NCBI RefSeq assembly: GCF_000209655.1
Contig: NC_015458.1
Location: 1,922,001 to 1,986,000 of the forward strand
Source of the DNA: Pusillimonas sp. T7-7
GTDB lineage: Bacteria; Pseudomonadota; Gammaproteobacteria; Burkholderiales; Burkholderiaceae_B
Direction: 5' to 3'
Length of the DNA stretch: 64,000 nt
Below are positions 8,685 through 16,882 of this stretch, piece after piece. The notes under the pieces are model-generated. The model did not search any database. It saw only the letters and a program-made list of their open reading frames with translations, and was not told the origin of the DNA. The position numbers were made by a program, and so were the translations under genes. How positions within the stretch are numbered: the first letter of the stretch is position 1; every line of letters begins with the position of its first letter.

Positions 8685-8715
8685 TTGACATTGCCACTGT
8701 GGGAATGTTTATCCT
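8685..8715 (+). promoter_or_regulatory. MerR-family (CueR-like) promoter of copZ
   Basis: A perfect -35 TTGACA (8685-8690) and a -10 TATCCT (8710-8715) are separated by 19 bases, the over-long spacer typical of MerR-family promoters. The spacer region contains the dyad CATTGCCACTGTGGGAATG, with CATT/AATG and CCAC/GTGG arms. This is the layout expected for CueR control. No cueR is adjacent in the window. Confidence 0.65.
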
Positions 8716-8755
8716 GTAGTTATCCGGCTCGGCGAATTACCAATAGAGGGAAAAA

Positions 8756-8956
8756 ATGATTCAGTTTGAAGTAAACGATATGACCTGTGGGCACTGCGTG
8801 GGCGCCGTTACCGCCGCTGTCAAAGACGCCGCACCCGAGGCTATCATTTCGGTTGACCTGCCCGAGCACGCCGTGCGCGTGGAGGGGGTTCCCGACGCAG
8901 ACGTAGTAGAACAAGCTATTCGCGAGGCGGGTTACAGTCCGTCGCGTAAAGTTTAA
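8756..8956 (+). CDS. copZ: Copper chaperone CopZ-like (HMA domain)
   Basis: A 66-residue cytoplasmic heavy-metal-associated domain. It has the ferredoxin-like HMA layout with the metal motif MTCGHC near residue 9 and a final loop REAGYSPS. Such chaperones carry Cu(I) to P-type ATPases or regulators. The CxxC site has His between the cysteines (CGHC), common in copper and also some cadmium or mercury chaperones, so the metal is inferred from the copper setting. It is a single-gene unit between a MerR-type promoter and a terminator. Confidence 0.85.
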   Translation: MIQFEVNDMTCGHCVGAVTAAVKDAAPEAIISVDLPEHAVRVEGVPDADVVEQAIREAGYSPSRKV

Positions 8957-8957
8957 A

Positions 8958-8995
8958 AGGCCAAGGTGCAATGATGCGCCCTGGCCTCAATTTGT
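8958..8995 (+). terminator. Rho-independent terminator after copZ
   Basis: Just after the copZ stop, AGGCCA at 8958-8963 pairs with TGGCCT at 8982-8987. The inner GG can extend the stem after a bulge, and a T-containing tail (CAATTTGTTCG) follows. Confidence 0.55.
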
Positions 8996-9045
8996 TCGTT
9001 TGCCCGCACCGCTCGTGCGGGTAGCGATCCTGGTTGCTAGGCCGC

Positions 9046-9381
9046 TCAGGCCGTCTGCGCCATCCGCCTGCACTCTTCAGCACATCTGCGGCAAGCCTCG
9101 GCGCAACGCTGGCAGTGATCCATTTGGTGTTTTGCGCATTCATCACCGCAAGCTTGGCAGACATCAGCGCATAGACGGCAAAGGGCTTGGGCGAATTCAC
9201 TGCCCCTGGCCATATAGCTGGCGGCCAGGCGGCAAATTTGTGCGCAGTCCATATCGAGCTTTATGCACCGCGCCATGGCTTTGACATCTTGTTCCCCCAA
9301 GCATGAGGCTGCGCAGTGGTCGCACTCCGTCGCGCAGGCATAACAAGCGTCTATGCAGGATTGAAACTTTTCATGAGGCAT
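9046..9381 (-). CDS. Cys-rich four-helix copper-storage protein (Csp3-like)
   Basis: A 111-residue cysteine-rich protein with cysteines spaced every three to four residues along predicted helices (CIDACYACATECDHCAASC, then CRLCADVCQACGDEC and CQRCAEACRRCAEECRR). This is the DUF326/Csp family, in which thiols inside a four-helix bundle store many Cu(I) ions. No signal peptide is visible, so it is Csp3-like and cytosolic. The ATG at 9381 has GGAG upstream; an in-frame TTG at 9396 is rejected. It lies divergently from copRS, sharing the CopR-like box at 9533-9550. Confidence 0.85.
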   Translation of the reverse strand: MPHEKFQSCIDACYACATECDHCAASCLGEQDVKAMARCIKLDMDCAQICRLAASYMARGSEFAQALCRLCADVCQACGDECAKHQMDHCQRCAEACRRCAEECRRMAQTA

Positions 9382-9532
9382 ATCGATCTCCAACAAGGTT
9401 GAGGTTTGATCATCATGTGGCCACCGTCATGTGGCCCCACTTGCCTCATGCAGCAACTCGGATGCCGTACGGGCAGTAATTTGCCTGCAAAAGCTGGCAA
9501 CCCAGCTCTACCGGTGACGGCTTCTACCGTAG

Positions 9533-9550
9533 CATTACAATTTTGTAATG
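9533..9550. promoter_or_regulatory. CopR box, perfect palindrome
   Basis: CATTACAATTTTGTAATG is a palindrome with 8-base arms and two central bases, flanked by a further AG/CT pair (9531-9552). It lies between the copper-storage gene (minus) and copR (plus), fitting autoregulation by CopR and control of both directions. It is the best of three copies within 3 kb. Confidence 0.7.
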
Positions 9551-9652
9551 CTGACGTCATGTTGCCGTCAGCGCCATGGCACTAAAGTCTAACAATGGAC
9601 GGCAAAGCGCTCTTCTTTTCGTGATAACCGATGGATCTACAGGACCGAACCC

Positions 9653-10336
9653 ATGAAATTGCTGTTGGTCGAAGACGAGACCAAAACCGGTGATTATGTA
9701 CGCCAAGGGCTAGTCGAGTCCGGCTTCGTTGTGGACCTCGTGCGCACTGGCTTGGACGGACATCATTTGGCCCTGACTGGCTCTTATGATTTGATTATCT
9801 TGGACGTTATGCTGCCCGATGTGGACGGTTGGCGTATCGTCCAGGCTCTACGCGATGCGAAATCGTCGACGCCGGTATTATTTCTGACTGCCCGGGATAG
9901 TGTAGAAGACCGCGTCAAAGGGCTGGAGCTGGGCGCAGACGATTACTTGGTAAAACCGTTCGCTTTTTCAGAGCTCCTAGCGCGTGTACGTACGTTATTA
10001 AGGCGGGGCGCCGCTCCCGCCTTCCAGGATCAGTTACAGATCGCTGATCTCGTTCTCGATATTCCTCGACGTCGAGCTCAGCGCAAAAGCGTGCGTATTA
10101 ATCTTACGAACAAAGAGTTTGCCTTGTTGGAACTCTTGGTACGTCGTCAAGGCGAAGTACTGCCTCGCTCGTTGATTGCTTCCCAGGTGTGGGACATGAA
10201 CTTTGACAGCGACACCAATGTCATTGATGTCGCGATCCGACGCCTGCGCGCCAAAATCGATGACGATTTTGATCCTAAGCTTATCCACACGGTACGCGGC
10301 ATGGGTTACATGCTGGACGTGACGCTCCCCGAATAG
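9653..10336 (+). CDS. copR: Copper-responsive response regulator CopR/CusR
   Basis: A 227-residue OmpR-family regulator. The receiver domain (residues 1-120) has the acidic pair ED near residue 7, phospho-acceptor Asp51 in [13 protein letters not shown], and the KPF lysine. The C-terminal winged helix (residues 125-225) ends with the expected [10 protein letters not shown]. It resembles CopR, CusR and PcoR. The adjacent kinase gene starts 3 bases after its stop, and CopR-like palindromes lie at three copper promoters. It probably activates the copA operon, the DUF2933 operon and itself when periplasmic copper rises. Confidence 0.9.
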   Translation: MKLLLVEDETKTGDYVRQGLVESGFVVDLVRTGLDGHHLALTGSYDLIILDVMLPDVDGWRIVQALRDAKSSTPVLFLTARDSVEDRVKGLELGADDYLVKPFAFSELLARVRTLLRRGAAPAFQDQLQIADLVLDIPRRRAQRKSVRINLTNKEFALLELLVRRQGEVLPRSLIASQVWDMNFDSDTNVIDVAIRRLRAKIDDDFDPKLIHTVRGMGYMLDVTLPE

Positions 10337-10339
10337 CTG

Positions 10340-11755
10340 ATGAAAAGACGGCCGGCATCCCTAGCTGTACGGCTTACCGTTTCTATTGGGGCGGTGATAA
10401 CAGTCGTACTACTCACATTCGGCTGGATCGTAGAGCGGTCAATCAACAACCACTTTATTCAGCAAGATGTTGATGAACTGAATGCGGTCGTTCAGGCCTT
10501 AAAGCACACGCTAGCCACGCTACCGACTGATATGGCACGTGCCGAGTTGAATCAGCGGCTTGCCAATGCCGTGTCCGGCCACCATAACGCTCAATATCGT
10601 ATCTCCTCGGACTCCGGTGCGATGATCTATGCTACGCCGGGATCCAATTTGGACAGGTTTGCTCAAATCGCCCAGCCTGTAGAGAAAATCACTATTGACA
10701 CGGTTGGCATATGGCAAGATCACGGCGAGACGTTTCGAGGAGCTGTACTACGGACCGGAACGGACAGTTTCCCTGCGCGGAGCACCTTAACCATCGCCGT
10801 GGCCACGGGCATCAATTTCCATCTGCACTATCTGGACAGCTTTCGGGACTACCTCCGAATCATCACAGTGGCGGCCTGTCTCATTGCGATTTTGGCTACA
10901 TGGTTCGCTGTGCACCAAGGCCATGCACCGATACGGCGCATCAGCCGCGAAATCGGAAAAATCAGGTCAGATCAGCTGCATATACGACTCGAACCACACG
11001 CCGTTCCTACTGAACTGGTCGGGCTTGCAATGTCTTTCAACGGAATGCTTGAGCGGCTTGAGGACGTCTTCCGCCGTCTCTCCGATTTTTCAGGTGACAT
11101 CGCGCACGAGCTTCGAACCCCCATCACGAACCTCAAAACCCAAACTGAGGTCGCGCTTTCTCAATCCCGCAGCGTCGAACAGTACCGGGAGATCCTGTAT
11201 TCGAACTTAGAAGAGTACGAGCGCATGGCCAAAATGGTTGGCGATATGCTGTTTCTAGCTCAGGCCGACAACAATTTACTTAAACCTGAGCTTGTTGAGA
11301 TTGACCTCGAAGCCGAGATCAAGATGCTATTTGATTACTTTAGTGCCTGGGCCGAAGAACGCGAAGTGCAACTGCATGCTGTCGGCGGCCCAGTACTCGT
11401 CCGTGGGGACAGACTCATGATACGCCGAGCGCTGAGTAATCTATTGTCGAACGCCATTCGCTACGCGCCGCGTGGACGCAGCGTTACGGTATTGCTCAAT
11501 CTCGTCGCCGACAAGGCAAGCGTTTGTATCGCGAACCCAGGGCCGATCATAACTCCGGAGCACCTCACCCATATTTTCGAACGATTCTATAGGCCGGATT
11601 CATCGCGCCAGCGCAGCAGTGAAGGCTCGGGGCTTGGATTAGCTATCGTGAAAACAATTGTAGAGGCCCATGGGGGTCGAGTCAGCGCCAGCTCGACGGC
11701 CGACGCAACCCAGTTCGAAGTAGTGTTTCCAGCGGCGCAACGTTCAATACGCTAG
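10340..11755 (+). CDS. copS: Copper-sensing histidine kinase CopS/CusS
   Basis: A 471-residue inner-membrane sensor kinase. Two membrane helices (about residues 13-33 and 173-195) flank a periplasmic sensor domain. HAMP, the H-box DIAHELRTPITNLK, the N-box LSNAIRYAP and the G-box GSGLGLAIVK follow. It pairs with CopR immediately upstream. The IS630 element begins at the last base of the stop codon. Because the base following the duplicated TA is G on both sides, the stop would be TAG with or without the insertion, so the kinase is intact. Confidence 0.9.
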   Translation: MKRRPASLAVRLTVSIGAVITVVLLTFGWIVERSINNHFIQQDVDELNAVVQALKHTLATLPTDMARAELNQRLANAVSGHHNAQYRISSDSGAMIYATPGSNLDRFAQIAQPVEKITIDTVGIWQDHGETFRGAVLRTGTDSFPARSTLTIAVATGINFHLHYLDSFRDYLRIITVAACLIAILATWFAVHQGHAPIRRISREIGKIRSDQLHIRLEPHAVPTELVGLAMSFNGMLERLEDVFRRLSDFSGDIAHELRTPITNLKTQTEVALSQSRSVEQYREILYSNLEEYERMAKMVGDMLFLAQADNNLLKPELVEIDLEAEIKMLFDYFSAWAEEREVQLHAVGGPVLVRGDRLMIRRALSNLLSNAIRYAPRGRSVTVLLNLVADKASVCIANPGPIITPEHLTHIFERFYRPDSSRQRSSEGSGLGLAIVKTIVEAHGGRVSASSTADATQFEVVFPAAQRSIR

Positions 11756-11767
11756 AGCATTTTTAAT

Positions 11768-12367
11768 TTACTTGTTTACATACCCGCATGAAGCAAAATA
11801 GTTGGCGCATTCTGCGGAGGTAAACAAGTCCAGGACCCTGCCGATCTCGTTCCACCGATCGTTCACGGTCCGTTTGGCGGCCTTGCGCAGCAATGCCTTG
11901 AGTTTGGAGAACATCTTCTCGATCGGATTCAGATCGGGCGAATACGGTGGAAGATAGCGCAGCGTGGCGCCGCGCGCTTCGATTGCCTGCCTGCCCCCCG
12001 CTACCTTGTGACAAGACAGATTATCGGCCACTACGATGTCTCCCGGTTTTAGCGTGGGGCACAGGCAGGTTTCGATATAGGCCAGAAACGCAGCGCCATT
12101 CATCGGGCCGTCCAACACCAGTGGGGCGGTGATGGCATCATGACGCAGGCCAGCAATGAAGGTTGTGCTCTTCCAGTGGCCGTGGGGCGCCGAGGCGACG
12201 CAGCGTTGGCCGCGAGGTGAACGGCCTCTTGGTCGGGTCATGTTGGTGGCGGTGGCCGTCTCATCGAGAAAGACCAGATGCCGACAATCCCAGCGTGGTT
12301 GATCATCCATCCATGCAATCCGGGCCTGATACACGTCGGCGCGCGACTGCTCGCTGGCGTGCAGGGT
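11768..12367 (-). CDS. IS630 transposase, catalytic part (second frame)
   Basis: This frame encodes the RNase H-like DDE domain: the first Asp in [12 protein letters not shown], the second in [13 protein letters not shown], and the Glu in [16 protein letters not shown], all typical of IS630. It continues the N-terminal part (12303-12707) through an A8 run at 12367-12374. With seven adenines the junction would read [10 protein letters not shown], as in relatives, so reaching this frame needs a +1 (or -2) shift or reflects an inactivating extra base. The first in-frame start is a GTG at 12334. Confidence 0.8.
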   Translation of the reverse strand, partial: TLHASEQSRADVYQARIAWMDDQPRWDCRHLVFLDETATATNMTRPRGRSPRGQRCVASAPHGHWKSTTFIAGLRHDAITAPLVLDGPMNGAAFLAYIETCLCPTLKPGDIVVADNLSCHKVAGGRQAIEARGATLRYLPPYSPDLNPIEKMFSKLKALLRKAAKRTVNDRWNEIGRVLDLFTSAECANYFASCGYVNK

Positions 12368-12707
12368 TTTTTTTAAAGCTCAATCCCCATTTGTTCAACT
12401 GATGCCAAAGTGCCGGGACCTTGATCTGGATCCCTTCTTTGGCCAGACGTTCACTCAGTTCTGCCAGGGTCAGATCGGGCGTTGCCCCGATCCACTGTCG
12501 AATCTGATCTTCCTTATGCGCAATGCGCGAGCGTCGATAGCCTCCCATGGGCAGACTATGGCGCTGACCGTCTTCTTGCCATCGTTTGCGCACCTGGTAC
12601 ACCCACAAACGGCTGACCTCATGGCGCCGGGCAATCGCTGTAGGGCCTTCGCCGCGCTCCAGTGCACCCAAAACTCGATCTCGCAGATCTTGCGAATAGG
12701 CATGCAT
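12303..12707 (-). CDS. IS630 transposase, N-terminal DNA-binding part (first frame)
   Basis: A 134-residue product starting [16 protein letters not shown]. It has the helix-turn-helix ([20 protein letters not shown]) and the second helical region with LAELSERL that recognise the IS ends. The genuine family sequence ends at LSFKKN near residue 112; the tail after the A8 run is out of frame. Without frameshifting this protein would lack catalytic residues and might act only as an inhibitor. Confidence 0.8.
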   Translation of the reverse strand: MHAYSQDLRDRVLGALERGEGPTAIARRHEVSRLWVYQVRKRWQEDGQRHSLPMGGYRRSRIAHKEDQIRQWIGATPDLTLAELSERLAKEGIQIKVPALWHQLNKWGLSFKKNPARQRAVARRRVSGPDCMDG

Positions 12708-12781
12708 GACTATCCCTCCATCGTGGCCGCAGAGGATAGTCTATATTATGTATATAATTAAATCAAAAATGCTCTAGTGCG

Positions 12782-12877
12782 CTAACCACCACTTACGTTG
12801 CCATGGTTGCCACCACGCGCCGCTTCAACAGCAATATTTAACGCAAGTATATTTGTCTGGAACGCCATGCTGTCAAT
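12782..12877 (-). pseudogene. Chemoreceptor (MCP) signalling-domain fragment
   Basis: Thirty-one codons read IDSMAFQTNILALNIAVEAA and then RGGNHGNVSGG before a stop. The first part is the hallmark hairpin-tip sequence of methyl-accepting chemotaxis proteins (FQTNILALNAAVEAARAG in relatives). No start, sensor or HAMP region is nearby, so this is a relic. It joins a czcI scrap on one side and the IS630 end on the other. Confidence 0.7.
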
Positions 12878-12905
12878 ACACGCTCACAGCTCCCAAGAGA
12901 CTTCT
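12874..12905 (-). pseudogene. Scrap of a czcI-like gene
   Basis: The stretch contains CAATACACGCTCAC and, four bases on, CCCAAGAG. Both match the intact czcI-like gene at 19464-19820 in the same order and orientation (there five bases apart). In translation it would read AVSVY and then a stop instead of VSVYCQ. It looks like a third, mostly deleted copy of the czcI repeat. Confidence 0.4.
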
Positions 12906-12958
12906 TTTGGGTGGTTTGTATGAACCGTTCGAGATCAGTTCCGGGCAGCGACGTACGC

Positions 12959-13585
12959 TTAAGAAGCTTCTGAACAGGCTTTAGTCTTGGCAGCCTCTTC
13001 AAGTATTTCCTTCCCGCCGTGGGCAGCGACACAGGCTACGGCTATACCGAGAAGTAGGTCCGGCGCATTGGAATCCAGCCACATTACGAGCGCGCCAGAG
13101 ATAACGATCCCAACGTTCGCGATCGAATCATTACTGGTGAAAATCGATGAGGCCTTGAAGTTCACGTCGTTGCCACGATGGCGCGACAACAGCCGTAGGC
13201 ATACTAAGTTCAAGCCGGCATTGACAGTTGCCATCACCATCATGGCAGCGCCAATGGGAGCCTCACCGCCGAAGAACCGACGAACCGCCTCAAAGAGCAC
13301 ACCGAGCGCCAACCCTATCAGCAACCAACCGGATAAGCGCGCGGCCATCACCTTAATATGTGCGGCACGACCGATGGCATAGAGGCTGACACCATAAACC
13401 GACGCATCGGCAAGGTTGTCCAAAGCCGCTGCAATTAACGCAGTTGATTCTGCCCACAATCCAACCATCGCCCCTGCCACACACTGCCCTAGATTGATGG
13501 TAAGCACCCACTTCAACGTACTTCGATCAAGATCTCGAATCTCATCGGCAGGCTTGCCGCTATCCTTCAGTTGGCTCTCGCTCAT
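12959..13585 (-). CDS. Cation diffusion facilitator family transporter
   Basis: A 208-residue inner-membrane protein with about six hydrophobic segments. The CDF metal site is recognisable as DNLADASVYG in the second helix (Asp-x3-Asp) and SNDSIANVG in the fifth. The usual cytoplasmic C-terminal domain is missing, leaving only a short tail, so this is a short CDF variant. These proteins export divalent cations such as Zn, Cd, Co or Pb by proton antiport. The nearby CadR/PbrR-type regulator suggests Cd/Pb/Zn, but no matching operator is visible at its own promoter. Confidence 0.82.
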   Translation of the reverse strand: MSESQLKDSGKPADEIRDLDRSTLKWVLTINLGQCVAGAMVGLWAESTALIAAALDNLADASVYGVSLYAIGRAAHIKVMAARLSGWLLIGLALGVLFEAVRRFFGGEAPIGAAMMVMATVNAGLNLVCLRLLSRHRGNDVNFKASSIFTSNDSIANVGIVISGALVMWLDSNAPDLLLGIAVACVAAHGGKEILEEAAKTKACSEAS

Positions 13586-14008
13586 ATTGCTCTCGGTCAG
13601 ACGGTCTCAGATAAAGGGCATTTACCATCATAGTTTGCGATACATTATCTGCCAAGATGGAATGGGCGGAACGTTTACGGCTGGCTGGACAACGTAGATG
13701 AATTTGCACAGGACAAACTCGCATCGTGCCTCGAGTCAATGGGGCAAGGATTGGGGAGCTAAATATCGCCGTAGGTATATGCAGGTGAGAAGCTGTCTAT
13801 AACGCAGCACACGCCATGCTGTCTTTGGCAAGACAGAAGTGGCATTCGTTGGGCAATCCCTCCATTTTTAGCACTGCGGATTTACGGGAGATTATCGTTG
13901 CAACGCTCTTACATGCAGTTGGGATCCTTTGCGCTTATCCACCTCTTATGCCCTGCCACCAGTGAGGCCACTACGGACCTTGACGGGGAGCACTCTCAAA
14001 AACAAACA
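13586..14008. other. Intergenic stretch without recognisable gene
   Basis: No ORF here has a ribosome site or recognisable product. Short frames on both strands (for example ending GLGS at about 13760 on the plus strand) match no family I know. It may be eroded island DNA. Confidence 0.4.
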
Positions 14009-14212
14009 TCAGCGCTGCGTACGCTCTTGTCGCCGCCTTTTACTTTTGTTCTTCGATAGTACTGGCGGCGGCAAGTTTTGCCGAAGCCGCTCAACACGCT
14101 GTCGCTCCTGTATAGCTGCGTTCGCCGCACGGCGTTTTACAATAAGCCGGGAAATAATAAAGGTTATCGCAAACGCGACAACCAATGTAATGCCACTGGC
14201 CAAACTGATCAT
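14009..14212 (-). CDS. Small single-pass membrane protein with basic tail
   Basis: A 67-residue protein: one N-terminal transmembrane helix (residues 4-25, ITLVVAFAITFIISRLIV) followed by a strongly basic, Arg/Lys-rich cytoplasmic tail ending KRRRQERTQR. The ATG has GGAG seven bases upstream, supporting real translation. No family is recognised. It stands alone between the CDF gene and the MerR regulator. A role in the membrane or nucleic-acid contact is possible but only guesswork. Confidence 0.5.
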   Translation of the reverse strand: MISLASGITLVVAFAITFIISRLIVKRRAANAAIQERQRVERLRQNLPPPVLSKNKSKRRRQERTQR

Positions 14213-14479
14213 TTACCACTCCGTAACGGTGCCACGGCACCACAAAACATAGTTCAAGGATTTTAGCGCGATTATCTGTCGACTCTCACCATGCAATTTC
14301 CATCCATCACACCACATTCCGACTTGAAACGGTGCTCTACACACGTACCGACGACGGATGCAATTATTCCAGCTCGCCCCATAAGCCAGCTAGTGAGTTA
14401 GTCCATAATGTCAAAGTGATCGAGCGAATAGTAGATTGACGAAAACCAGCACACGCTCATGAAATTTGAAACTGACACC

Positions 14480-14890
14480 CTAAACGTGGCAAGAGCAATC
14501 CGACAACGCTTGTAAGATCCCGCACGATTCCGTCGGTTTTGCGCTTGTGCATTTTTGGCGCAAAACCACTAAATGCTCCTTCAATTGCATTAACTCGTCC
14601 ATGCGCACCTCCACCGCATGGATATGCTGATCAAGCAAGGCGTTCACGTCGCCACAATCCTCAGTAGGCATGTCACGGTACTGAAGCAAGGTACGTACTT
14701 CGTCCAACGCCATGTCGAGCGTACGACAGTGCCGGATGAATCGTAGACGTTCAACATGTTCTTCACTATACAAACGGTAGTTACCGCTAGTGCGAGAGGG
14801 TTCCGGTAACAACCCTTCCTTTTCATAATAACGAATGGTTTCGGCCTGACATTCCGTGCGCTTGGCCAGTTCGCCAATCTTGATATTCAT
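14480..14890 (-). CDS. MerR-family regulator, CadR/PbrR type
   Basis: A 136-residue regulator. The N-terminal winged helix starts MNIKIGELAKRT and includes AETIRYYEKEGLLPEP. A coiled dimer helix follows, with the Cd/Pb-type metal site: Cys in EDCGDVNALL (near residue 78), Cys in LRQKCTSA (near 114), and a C-terminal ESCGILQALSDCSCHV. These place it with CadR/PbrR rather than CueR or ZntR. The ATG at 14890 begins the domain; a longer frame to 14974 runs across the operator. The same operator is found at the PbrA ATPase promoter 7 kb away, its likely target. Confidence 0.85.
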   Translation of the reverse strand: MNIKIGELAKRTECQAETIRYYEKEGLLPEPSRTSGNYRLYSEEHVERLRFIRHCRTLDMALDEVRTLLQYRDMPTEDCGDVNALLDQHIHAVEVRMDELMQLKEHLVVLRQKCTSAKPTESCGILQALSDCSCHV

Positions 14891-14903
14891 CTTAATCTCA
14901 GTT

Positions 14904-14935
14904 AATAAAACCATATAGTAACTATAGGGTATTCG
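14904..14935 (-). promoter_or_regulatory. CadR/PbrR operator of the MerR-type gene
   Basis: On the minus strand ACCCTATAGTTACTATATGG is followed by a possible -10 TTTATT. The dyad (ACC-TATAGT / ACTATA-GGT) aligns with ACCCTAAAGCCACTGTAGGG at the ATPase promoter (21923-21942). It lies about 20 bases before the regulator ATG, indicating autoregulation; no divergent gene uses it. Confidence 0.65.
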
Positions 14936-15029
14936 TATGCCAATAGCAACTAACGCAAGACGAAGTCTCCTCACTTACAAGAACGAGATCGTGCACCTTT
15001 AAATAACAAAGTACGCTCAGGAAATGCGC

Positions 15030-15632
15030 CTAATTTGTGCGCCGCGTTTTGGATGAGTCAACGCTATCGCCCAGCAAGTTGCTCGATTTGATCGTCCCCG
15101 GTAACCAGAGTATAAATACAGCCACGGCCCAGAAAACCATGAAAGCCCCTGCATTCCATTGATCGTCAACCAGATAAACGCTGCACAATTGCTGCGGGGC
15201 CTCCTGATAGATCAGGCCCACGGCAACCGTCATCCAGCACCAGTTGAAAATAAAAAATGCCTGAATCACCACGCCCGCCTGGCGCCACGAGACGCCCACC
15301 AGCATGCCGGCAACGAGCCAGCTAAGAACCTTAATTAAGGCCACGCCTGTATGAAGGACGGCCAGATCGAGCGCGGCAGGCACCATCCAGAACGCAGTCA
15401 CCAAGGCCGTGACTACAAGCGCGGTAAGTCCCTTTGCGTTCCAGGGCTCAATCAGCCGCGCAAGACGCGGGCCCGCAGCCGAGGCGGTCAACCAGCCTAT
15501 GACAAACAGAAGCGGAAACTCCAGCCCCATATGGCGGGCCATGGTGGCTTCGAGCCACGGTTGCAGTACGGCTGCCACCACGAGCAGCACGCCAGGCAAC
15601 CATGCAATATAGCGAGATGTGCTCAAGCGCAT
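15030..15632 (-). CDS. Multi-pass membrane protein of the oxidase operon
   Basis: A 200-residue inner-membrane protein with about five hydrophobic helices and a short polar C-terminus (SSKTRRTN). I do not recognise a precise family; it resembles small membrane proteins that accompany haem-copper oxidase operons. It is the last gene of the ccoN-ccoO-cytochrome-SCO unit, starting 3 bases after the SCO stop, so it is almost certainly cotranscribed. An assembly role for the oxidase is inferred from position only. Confidence 0.65.
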   Translation of the reverse strand: MRLSTSRYIAWLPGVLLVVAAVLQPWLEATMARHMGLEFPLLFVIGWLTASAAGPRLARLIEPWNAKGLTALVVTALVTAFWMVPAALDLAVLHTGVALIKVLSWLVAGMLVGVSWRQAGVVIQAFFIFNWCWMTVAVGLIYQEAPQQLCSVYLVDDQWNAGAFMVFWAVAVFILWLPGTIKSSNLLGDSVDSSKTRRTN

Positions 15633-15635
15633 GGG

Positions 15636-16268
15636 CTACGGCTCCGACTTATTATATAAATAGTCGGCCAATGCCAGGTCGGCACGATCGACATCGTACG
15701 CTTTGATCAGCTTTCCGCGCTCGTCAATACGAAATAGCGCCGCATTGTGCGAGTATCCGCCCAGGCCATCAGGAATAACCACGATGTCGAACAACTTGAG
15801 CATGGGTTCCAGGTCGGTGGCCCGGGTGACCGTTGCCGAGCGCCACAGTGATGCGTCGGCCCCCAGGCTACGGGCATGCTTGGCCAACACCGCAGGCGTA
15901 TCGTTGAACGGATCGAAGCTAAGCGTCAACAAACGCACACGACCTTCAAGGCCCCGGTTGCGTATTTCCTGCTGTAGAAACGTTAGCCCCGATGCGCTTG
16001 TACGGCAGATGGTGTCGCAACTGGTGTAGAGCAACGTGACAAAGGTCGTATAACCGGAAGCGCTGCCATAATCGGCCAGCGACAGCGTTTTGCCGGCCTG
16101 GTCGATCATGGATAGGGCTGGCAAGGTTCGCGGCGCTCGCTCTAGGTCGATCCGGCGAACGCCATCGGCGGTGATTGCGGCGAATCCGCGCGTCACCCCG
16201 CCAAACGCCAGCAGCCCCAAGGCGATTACGGCGAAGATGGCCATCAACGTCCTGGCGCCGTGTGTCAT
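15636..16268 (-). CDS. SCO1/SenC-family copper chaperone for oxidase
   Basis: A 210-residue protein with one N-terminal membrane anchor (residues 8-30) and a thioredoxin-like SCO domain. The copper ligands are visible: TSCDTICRT (Cys-x3-Cys) near residue 84 and the histidine in GGYSHNAALFRID near residue 174. SCO proteins load or reduce the CuA site, or assist CuB assembly. Its start overlaps the stop of the cytochrome c gene as ATGA. Because cbb3-type enzymes lack CuA, its job here is probably CuB delivery, together with the PCuAC protein at 25676 (inference). Confidence 0.87.
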   Translation of the reverse strand: MTHGARTLMAIFAVIALGLLAFGGVTRGFAAITADGVRRIDLERAPRTLPALSMIDQAGKTLSLADYGSASGYTTFVTLLYTSCDTICRTSASGLTFLQQEIRNRGLEGRVRLLTLSFDPFNDTPAVLAKHARSLGADASLWRSATVTRATDLEPMLKLFDIVVIPDGLGGYSHNAALFRIDERGKLIKAYDVDRADLALADYLYNKSEP

Positions 16269-16882
16269 GACTGCTCTGCAGCCGGAGCCGCGCCCGCATC
16301 AGTGGCAGGAATATCGGCGACATTGCTCCAAGGCTCAGCCTGGGATGCTGTCGCCGCGCGCGCGGCTTCAATCGTTGCCGTTTCGACAGCAGGACTGTCG
16401 TTGCCCCACTCTGTTCGGATGAAAGTCAGAACGGCCGCGATTTGCGCGTCGTTCAATTGCGTACCGAAACCCGGCATGGCGCCGTTGTAAGTGGTGTCGC
16501 CGACCTCGATCGGCCCGGTCAAGCCGTGCAGCACAATCTGCGCGGGAATATTGGCATCGCCAGTAACCCAGGACGCGCCAGCCAACGGTGGAAAGACGCC
16601 AGGCAAACCTTGCCCGGTTGCCTGATGGCAAGCCTGACAGGTAGTGGTATAAATTTGACGTCCGTCGACTACACTGCCCTCATCGCCACCGGCGCCCGCC
16701 GCCAGGGTTGCGGGAACTCGACGGTCGCCTAGCGACGCCACCCCTGTGGGATCAGCATTGACAATGTAAAAAACCGCCCACGCGACAAGGCCGATGATCA
16801 GCCCCAGAAATACACGCGGGACCGGGTTATACAGCTCTTTGGGATCGGCATGCTCGGAACTACGGGTTTGTTTTGGTCTCAT
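16265..16882 (-). CDS. Membrane-anchored cytochrome c of the oxidase operon
   Basis: A 205-residue protein with one N-terminal transmembrane segment (about residues 26-45), a monohaem cytochrome c domain with CQACH near residue 85, a methionine ligand region GAMPGFG, and an Ala-rich C-terminal tail. It takes the place CcoP usually fills, as an electron-donating cytochrome, but has only one haem motif instead of two. It overlaps ccoO upstream by 23 bases and the SCO gene downstream by 4, so the four are tightly coupled. Confidence 0.85.
   Translation of the reverse strand: MRPKQTRSSEHADPKELYNPVPRVFLGLIIGLVAWAVFYIVNADPTGVASLGDRRVPATLAAGAGGDEGSVVDGRQIYTTTCQACHQATGQGLPGVFPPLAGASWVTGDANIPAQIVLHGLTGPIEVGDTTYNGAMPGFGTQLNDAQIAAVLTFIRTEWGNDSPAVETATIEAARAATASQAEPWSNVADIPATDAGAAPAAEQS

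Larger units (their letters stand above)
11755..12774 (-). mobile_element. IS630-family insertion sequence, 1020 bp
   Basis: The element is bounded by near-perfect inverted repeats: GAGCATTTTTAATTTA at the left and the complement of GAGCATTTTTGATTTA at the right. A duplicated TA (11753-11754 and 12775-12776) flanks it, as expected for IS630/Tc1-type insertion. It encodes one transposase split into two frames on the minus strand. It lies exactly after copS and next to gene debris at 12.78-12.91 kb. Confidence 0.9.
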
